A stretch of DNA of 64,000 bases from Gaiellasilicea sp963784895 (lineage in GTDB: Bacteria > Actinomycetota > Thermoleophilia > Gaiellales > Gaiellaceae), in NCBI GenBank assembly GCA_963784895.1, contig CAWATM010000007.1:223293-287292 (forward strand), written 5' to 3'. The stretch's first letter is position 1, and every line of letters begins with the position of its first letter. Of this stretch, positions 59,558 to 64,000 are shown piece by piece. A program made the position numbers and the translations under genes. The notes under the pieces were generated by a model. That model was not told where the DNA came from. It did not search any database and saw only the letters and a list, made by a program, of their open reading frames with translations.

Positions 59558-59646
59558 CGGAGAGGGCGGGATTTGAACCCGCGACACGCCTTTCGACGCG
59601 TACGCGATTTCCAGTCGCGCTCCTTCGGCCGCTCGGACACCTCTCC
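59558..59646 (-). tRNA. tRNA-Ser (anticodon GGA)
   Basis: 89 bases on the minus strand. Acceptor GGAGAGG at 59646-59640 pairs with CCTCTCC at 59565-59559, discriminator G at 59558. The anticodon GGA is encoded at 59610-59612. Long variable arm. Reads UCC/UCU. Confidence 0.96.
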
Positions 59647-59672
59647 GGGCGCGGCACAGGGTATCGGGAGGC

Positions 59673-60212
59673 CTATCCCTGTGTGGACTCGACCACGTAC
59701 GCGGCCACGTCCTGGATCTGCGTCTCGTCGAGCTGGCCTGCGAACGCCGGCATGGCGCCGGCGCCGTTCGTGACCCGGTCGACCGCGAGCTCGTAGGCGG
59801 GCTGAGATTCGTCGAGGTTGGGGCCGACGGTGCCGGACGAGCCGGCGGCCTCCAGCGTGTGGCAGCCGCCGCAGCCGGCCTCGGCGAAGACCGCCTCCCC
59901 TGCCGCTGCGTCTCCTTCAGGCTGGGCGGCGCCCTCCTCGGTGGTCGTCGGCGCCTCACCGGTCTCCGTGCCCTGGGTCTCGGTCACCTCGGCGCCATGC
60001 GCCTCTTCCTCCTCCTTCGCGAAGAAGACCACGCCCGCCATCGTCGCTGCAAAGAGCACGGCCGTGACGAGCGCGAAGAGCCCGAGCCGGTCGCCCGGAA
60101 AGTCCGGGTTGCGGCGGGGGAAGTAGAACGACGAGAGCAGCGCGAAGACGATGAACAGGCCGGCCAGAAGCCCGAGCCCGAGCTTGCCCTCGGAGGTGAT
60201 CGCGAGCAGCAC
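59673..60212 (-). CDS. membrane-anchored c-type cytochrome
   Basis: 179 residues from GTG 60212. Two membrane helices first (LGLGLLAGLFIVFALLSSFY; LGLFALVTAVLFAATMAGVV), then an acidic/Thr-rich linker and one cytochrome c domain with AGCGGCHTLEAAGSSG and Met in GAMPAFAGQL. The heme domain is nearly the same as that of the lipoprotein at 9237-9629. It may be an electron carrier to a terminal oxidase. It lies 26 bases from tRNA-Ser(GGA). Confidence 0.92.
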   Translation of the reverse strand: MLLAITSEGKLGLGLLAGLFIVFALLSSFYFPRRNPDFPGDRLGLFALVTAVLFAATMAGVVFFAKEEEEAHGAEVTETQGTETGEAPTTTEEGAAQPEGDAAAGEAVFAEAGCGGCHTLEAAGSSGTVGPNLDESQPAYELAVDRVTNGAGAMPAFAGQLDETQIQDVAAYVVESTQG

Positions 60213-60231
60213 GGGCCGGAACCTACCAGGG

Positions 60232-60531
60232 CTAGAGGCGGTCGAGCGGGGCCATCGTGAGGCCGAGGTCCTTGAGCTGCTCCCAGTAGAGCTCGGCCCG
60301 CTCCTTGTGCCCCGACCAGACGACGGCCCGGCCGCTCGCGTGGATCCTGTTGGCGAAGTTCATGCCCTGGTCGAAACCAACCCCCGGCAGCACGGACGAG
60401 AGGGCGAAGGCGACGCCGTCGAAGGTGTTGTGGTCGTCGTTGAGGACGATCACCCGCCAGGGCGCGTCGAGGTCGCCGCCCGGGTCGCCGGCGCGCGGCT
60501 TCCGGATCGGTGTCACCGTCGCCGGGCTCAT
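60232..60531 (-). CDS. clpS: ATP-dependent Clp protease adaptor ClpS
   Basis: 99 residues from ATG 60531. The ClpS core is WRVIVLNDDHNTFDGVAFAL, followed by AVVWSGHKERAELYWEQL and GLTMAPLD. The N-degron pocket residues in the LNDDHNTF motif are present. ClpS delivers N-end-rule substrates to the ClpCP/ClpAP machine. Stop 20 bases before the cytochrome start on the same strand. Confidence 0.93.
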   Translation of the reverse strand: MSPATVTPIRKPRAGDPGGDLDAPWRVIVLNDDHNTFDGVAFALSSVLPGVGFDQGMNFANRIHASGRAVVWSGHKERAELYWEQLKDLGLTMAPLDRL

Positions 60532-60572
60532 CGGCCGGACGGTAGCAACGGGGCGAGATAGGCTTCTCCGCC

Positions 60573-61790
60573 ATGACTCAGCAAGAGCGCCTGGAGCGCT
60601 ACGCCCGCCTCGCCGTGGAGGTCGGCTCGAACGTCGGCGAGGGGCAGGTCGTCTGGGTGATCGCACTGCCGGAGCATGCGCCGCTCGCCCGTGCGGTCGC
60701 CCGGATCGCGTATGAGAAAGGCGCCAGCTACGTCGACGTCGACTACGCCGACCAGCACGTCAGGCGGGCACGGATCGAGCTCGCCGCCGAGGACACGCTC
60801 GACTGGACGCCGCCGTGGACGCTCGCCAAGGTCGACCACGTCATGGACGAACGCGGCGCGCTGATCCAGATCGTCGGCGATCCCGAGCCGGAGCTCCTCG
60901 CCGACCTCGACGGCAGCCGGGTCGGGAAGACGCGGATGAAGGAGCTGGCCGAGCGCTATGTCAAGGCGCTGAACGAGCGGCTGATCAACTGGACGATCGT
61001 CGCCTACCCCAACGAGGGCTGGGCGAGGTCGGTGTTCGGCGAGCCAGACGTCGAGAAGCTCTGGGACGCCGTGCTGTCGGCGACGCGGCTGGACGAGCCC
61101 GACCCGGCCGAGGCCTGGCGTGCGCACATCGACAAGCTCGTCGAGCGCGCCGCCTTGATGGACGAGCGCGCCTTCGACGCTCTCCGCTTCCGTGGCCCCG
61201 GCACCGACCTGACGGTCGGCCTCATCCGCGGCGCCGCATGGTGTACGGCGCTCGAGGAGACGGTCGCGGGTCGCCGCCACGTGGTCAACATGCCGACGGA
61301 GGAGGTTTTCACGACGCCGGACCGCCGCCGCACCGAAGGGGTCGTCCGCTCGACGATGCCGCTGGCTCTTTCCGGGAACATCGTCCGCGACCTCGAGCTT
61401 CGCTTCGAGGGCGGTCGCGCAGTCGAGGTGAACGCGAGCACCGGCGCCGAGCTGATCCGCGAGCAGCTCCGCCAGGACGAGCACGCCTGCATGCTCGGCG
61501 AGGTCGCGCTCGTCGACGGCGACTCTCGCGTCGGCCGCTCCGGGCTCACGTTCCTGAACACGCTCTTCGACGAGAACGCGAGCTGTCACATCGCCTACGG
61601 CGCCGGCATCCTCGACGCGATTGCGGACGGCGGCGGCAAGAGCGAGGCCGAGCTGGACGAGCTCGGGTTCAACACCTCGACGATCCACACCGACTTCATG
61701 ATCGGCGGCCCCGACGTCGACGTCGACGGGATCGCGGCCGACGGCACCACGGTGCCGATCATCCGGGGGGACGTATGGCAGCTCACCTGA
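60573..61790 (+). CDS. aminopeptidase, M29 family
   Basis: 405 residues from ATG 60573. The family pattern is LERYARLAVEVGSNVGEGQ, GRHVVNMPTEEVFTTP-like segment (RRHVVNMPTEEVFTTPDRRR), and metal-binding positions in ASTGAELI, NASCHIAYGAG and STIHTDFMIGGPDVD. M29 metallopeptidases of thermophilic aminopeptidase type remove N-terminal residues. Divergent from clpS with about 40 bases between starts, which links N-terminal residue handling in one place. Overlaps the GFA gene by 16 bases. Confidence 0.93.
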   Translation: MTQQERLERYARLAVEVGSNVGEGQVVWVIALPEHAPLARAVARIAYEKGASYVDVDYADQHVRRARIELAAEDTLDWTPPWTLAKVDHVMDERGALIQIVGDPEPELLADLDGSRVGKTRMKELAERYVKALNERLINWTIVAYPNEGWARSVFGEPDVEKLWDAVLSATRLDEPDPAEAWRAHIDKLVERAALMDERAFDALRFRGPGTDLTVGLIRGAAWCTALEETVAGRRHVVNMPTEEVFTTPDRRRTEGVVRSTMPLALSGNIVRDLELRFEGGRAVEVNASTGAELIREQLRQDEHACMLGEVALVDGDSRVGRSGLTFLNTLFDENASCHIAYGAGILDAIADGGGKSEAELDELGFNTSTIHTDFMIGGPDVDVDGIAADGTTVPIIRGDVWQLT

Positions 61791-62185
61791 CCGGCGGCTG
61801 CGGCTGCGGCGCCGTCCGTTTCGAGGTCAGCGAGCCGTTCGCCTCGGCGAACTACTGCCACTGCACCCGCTGCCAGCGGCGAACCGGTACTGCCGCGTCG
61901 GCCAACGGTCGCACGGCGCCGGGCTCGTTCCGCGTCGTCGCCGGCGAGGAGCACCTGCGCTCGTGGGCGCCCGAGGGTGGCGCCGAGAAGCTCTTCTGCG
62001 GGCTCTGCGGCTCCGCCGTCTGCAGCCGAGGCGCCGGCGATCCGCCCGCGATCGGCGTCCGCCTCGGCGCGATCGACGGCGATCCCGGGATCGCCCCGCA
62101 GTGGCGCCAGTACGTCGACTACGCCGCGAGCTGGGAGGAGATCCCGGACGACGGCCTGCCTCGGTACCCCGAAGGGAAGGCGTAA
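61775..62185 (+). CDS. GFA-family (glutathione-dependent formaldehyde-activating-like) protein
   Basis: 136 residues from ATG 61775, overlapping the aminopeptidase end. Zinc-binding cysteines: GGCGCGAVRFEV, NYCHCTRCQRRTG and FCGLCGSAVCSR, the full GFA set with an additional pair. Family members are small zinc enzymes or carbon-sulfur lyases. The role here is unclear. Confidence 0.93.
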   Translation: MAAHLTGGCGCGAVRFEVSEPFASANYCHCTRCQRRTGTAASANGRTAPGSFRVVAGEEHLRSWAPEGGAEKLFCGLCGSAVCSRGAGDPPAIGVRLGAIDGDPGIAPQWRQYVDYAASWEEIPDDGLPRYPEGKA

Positions 62186-62255
62186 CGCCCGGTCACGCGC
62201 TCCGTCGTCGAGTGACCTCAGCGGGGGGCGTTCGCGTCGCCGGCTCCGGTCAGGC

Positions 62256-62342
62256 GAGACCGCGGCACCTGAGAGGGAATCCTTAGCGCTGCTTCCTTCC
62301 GGACCTGACGCGGTTCGGATGCTCTCAGTGCGCGGAACCCGA
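62256..62342 (-). ncRNA. ffs: signal recognition particle RNA (4.5S type)
   Basis: The minus strand contains GTCAGGTCCGGAAGGAAGCA, the invariant SRP loop that binds Ffh, followed by GCGCTAAGGA. Flanks ACTGAGAG and CTCTCAG pair, and the outer CCGCG/CGCGG extends the stem. This is the short bacterial SRP RNA. Exact ends are uncertain by a few bases. Confidence 0.9.
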
Positions 62343-62503
62343 CCATCGACGCCACGTGCGCGAAGCCTGATCCCGTTGAAGCCGCCCTCGGACGGCGTTC
62401 GGTCCCGCTGGAGCGGATGTCGGGTTCAGGGAACCGCTAACTCCCCACCTAGCGCGACCGGGCGAGAAGGAGCGTAGCAGCGCCGCTATCCTGTGCACGT
62501 CCC

Positions 62504-62575
62504 GGGCGCATAGCTCAGCGGGAGAGCGCTCGCTTCACACGCGAGAGGTCCCTGGTTCAATCCCAGGTGCGCCCA
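62504..62575 (+). tRNA. tRNA-Val (anticodon CAC)
   Basis: 72 bases. Acceptor GGGCGCA at 62504-62510 pairs with TGCGCCC at 62568-62574, discriminator A. Anticodon loop TTCACAC at 62534-62540 with CAC at 62536-62538. T stem CCTGG/CCAGG with loop TTCAATC. CCA not encoded. Confidence 0.96.
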
Positions 62576-62950
62576 TTGCGAGACTCGTCCGAGGCGGCTG
62601 CGAGCGGATCGAGCGGGAGATCGACACCTGCGCTGCGTTCCGGTCCGGGCCGACGACGACTGCTGGGACGCGCGCGGAGTCGGCCTCGTCCATGCCCGCG
62701 GCGAAAACCGCGTGGACGAAAGCCGCAGCCCGGCCTCCCGCCTCGAGCGACTTGTCTACCGCCTCTGAGCGAAGAGGTGCCCGAGGTTCTACGCCGACGT
62801 CTTCGAGCGACATGCGGAGATCGTCTTCTTCGATCGTGATCCGTACGCCGCCGCGGCGACGATCACTCGCGAGCTTTACACCGCCACTTCGCGTGCGTAA
62901 CCACCCCCGGCGGTCCCGGTCACCCGGGACCACCGCGGACGAATGGAACC
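62576..62950. other. 375-bp gap, no confident gene
   Basis: A minus-strand frame (start 62933) reads through this stretch into the tRNA complement, ending in the tRNA-derived GIEPGTSRV. This is a typical artefact. Its middle (RITIEEDDLRMSLEDVGVEP) looks somewhat protein-like, so a decayed small gene cannot be excluded. Confidence 0.45.
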
Positions 62951-63889
62951 TCAGCCGTAGAACGTGAACGTGCCAGTGGGGAAGGCCGTGCCGGCGGCGA
63001 CGTAGGCGCCCCAGTAGGCGACGACACCGCAGAGCGTGAACCCGCCCGGGTAGAACTCTGATTCGCGAAGGCCGCTGAAATCGAGGGTGATCGAGCTAAC
63101 GCTCCACGTCACGACCCGGATCGGGTGAGCGGGGGACGCGTTCGGATCAGATGGACCGAAGTAAGGGAAGTACCCTTCCCCGCCGCTACCGCAGGGCGCG
63201 TACCCCGGGGCATTCGCGGTGTAGTGAATCTGGAGCATGCTGACTTCCTCGGCGTTCCCGGTCAGCACGGGCAGCGTGAGCTGCTGCGGTGCGGACTCAA
63301 CTGCCGACCCGAACCTGAAGGTGGGCATCGGCGGCACCGCTACATCCGGGATGTCCAGATGACCGGCGGCCGAGCCCGAACCGTCGTAGATCGTGATGGC
63401 TCGGACGGTTCTGCCGGCCAGCAAGTAGCACCGCAAGTTGATCGTGGCCTCCCACCAGAACACGCCGGCAGTCGGGCACGCCTGCCCGAGGTTGCCGCCT
63501 GGGACCGCGACCCCCCATGTTTCGAAGTTGTAGAACCGGACGGTCCCACAGCCATCGAGGGTGAGCTCGACGGCTGAGTAGGCCCTCCACTCTGTGAATC
63601 CCGATCCGGTGATGTCGAGCTGTCCAGGGCCGGCCACTTGACCGCCGGTGAGCGGGCCTGCGCCAACCTGCGGCGACGGGCAGCCGAGCGCGCCGCCCTG
63701 GGCGAGGTAGCTCACGCAAGCGCCTTGGTTCTGGAACGCGGTGCCGTCATCGCTGACGAGGTTCTGCCAGCCGGCCTGGAGGCATTGTTGGATTGATCCG
63801 GGTGTTGCGCCGGCAGTCGCCGGTGATGCCGCCGCAGCAGCGGCCAAGATCACCGCGACAAGTGACCCTGCAGCGCGTATCGCCTTCAT
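62951..63889 (-). CDS. secreted hypothetical protein with N-terminal WxNxxxFxNQGxC motif
   Basis: 312 residues from ATG 63889; an in-frame ATG at 63961 is less likely. Signal peptide (SLVAVILAAAAAASPATAGA). The mature N-terminus CLQAGWQNLVSDDGTAFQNQ then GACVSYLAQGG has the C-x-x-GGW-N-F-N-Q-G-x-C pattern seen in many actinobacterial secreted proteins. A beta-rich rest with some Cys (CYLLAGRTVRAITIYDGSGS) follows. Function unknown. The end of the window cuts off its upstream control region. Confidence 0.85.
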   Translation of the reverse strand: MKAIRAAGSLVAVILAAAAAASPATAGATPGSIQQCLQAGWQNLVSDDGTAFQNQGACVSYLAQGGALGCPSPQVGAGPLTGGQVAGPGQLDITGSGFTEWRAYSAVELTLDGCGTVRFYNFETWGVAVPGGNLGQACPTAGVFWWEATINLRCYLLAGRTVRAITIYDGSGSAAGHLDIPDVAVPPMPTFRFGSAVESAPQQLTLPVLTGNAEEVSMLQIHYTANAPGYAPCGSGGEGYFPYFGPSDPNASPAHPIRVVTWSVSSITLDFSGLRESEFYPGGFTLCGVVAYWGAYVAAGTAFPTGTFTFYG

Positions 63890-64000
63890 CTGACAGACGC
63901 TGCGCCGAAGCACTGTGGTCTTCGATCCGATTGTTGACGATCCGGACTCCCGCCACCTCATGGGGTTCTCCTAACGCTCGAAGAGGACGACGCCAGTTTC

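Noticed and set aside
62535..62933. Minus-strand gene overlapping tRNA-Val
   Set aside because: Its end is the reverse complement of the tRNA (GIEPGTSRV), a known artefact; no ribosome site.
1..64000. CRISPR array, prophage, insertion sequence or gene cluster for a natural product
   Set aside because: No regular spaced repeats, no Cas, transposase, integrase, capsid, NRPS or PKS gene was seen on either strand.

Overview
The window is very GC-rich DNA with dense, short-spaced genes, many GTG starts and frequent 4-base ATGA/GTGA stop-start overlaps. The gene content points to Actinomycetota: the mismatch endonuclease NucS, a split LigD-type repair set, DUF4383, PspC, RDD and LAL-type LuxR proteins, a short SRP RNA and many secreted proteins of a soil-actinobacterial type. 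The class Thermoleophilia (Gaiellales or Solirubrobacterales) is my best guess, but it rests on memory of family distribution, not on a search. No phage, transposase, integrase, plasmid origin or CRISPR array is visible.

Layout. 1-7.3 kb: an MFS exporter cut by the window edge, a coupled pair of medium-chain dehydrogenases (the second has lost its zinc residues), a bicupin, nucS, a tandem palindromic repeat, an O-methyltransferase/metallo-hydrolase operon and an ECF sigma factor with a membrane and Pro-rich tail. 7.35-11.8 kb: a membrane protein, lipoprotein cytochrome c, HAD phosphatase and serS, followed by tRNA-Ser(UGA). 11.9-18.1 kb looks accessory: a large secreted adhesin-like protein, two helical ferritin-like proteins, a manganese catalase, a basic-tailed protein and a long stretch with hairpins. 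18.1-24 kb: a secreted unknown, a LigD polymerase-domain protein, a flippase-like membrane protein and a badly frameshifted secreted repeat/FnIII gene. 24.6-31.5 kb: an orphan PAS histidine kinase, small membrane and secreted proteins, flavin reductase, HAD, FabF operon and a frameshifted ATP-dependent DNA ligase. 32-39.5 kb: a PspC/PspC-kinase/response-regulator operon, a second LigD polymerase domain, a frameshifted LVIVD protein and a polar amino-acid ABC transporter whose permease has an early stop. 39.5-46.9 kb: GroES, then mostly small membrane proteins, a K+-channel-like protein and an RDD protein. 47-53.3 kb: a LAL regulator, AraC/VOC/DUF1801 genes, a PQQ-like repeat protein and a tiny secreted repeat peptide. 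53.5-64 kb: three more tRNA-Ser genes, a secreted trypsin-like protease, a BBE oxidoreductase, a tandem AAA ATPase, a second cytochrome c, clpS, an M29 aminopeptidase, SRP RNA, tRNA-Val and a secreted unknown.

Two window-wide patterns stand out. First, serS and tRNA-Ser genes with the four anticodons UGA, CGA, GCU and GGA all lie within about 49 kb. Second, at least six genes are broken by single-base frame changes or a stop codon although their motifs are otherwise intact. That suggests either uncorrected indels in the assembly or real decay, and should be settled before any broken gene is interpreted. Gene functions are mostly housekeeping, envelope stress, oxidative stress and DNA repair. 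I do not see a clear-cut new defence or biosynthetic system.
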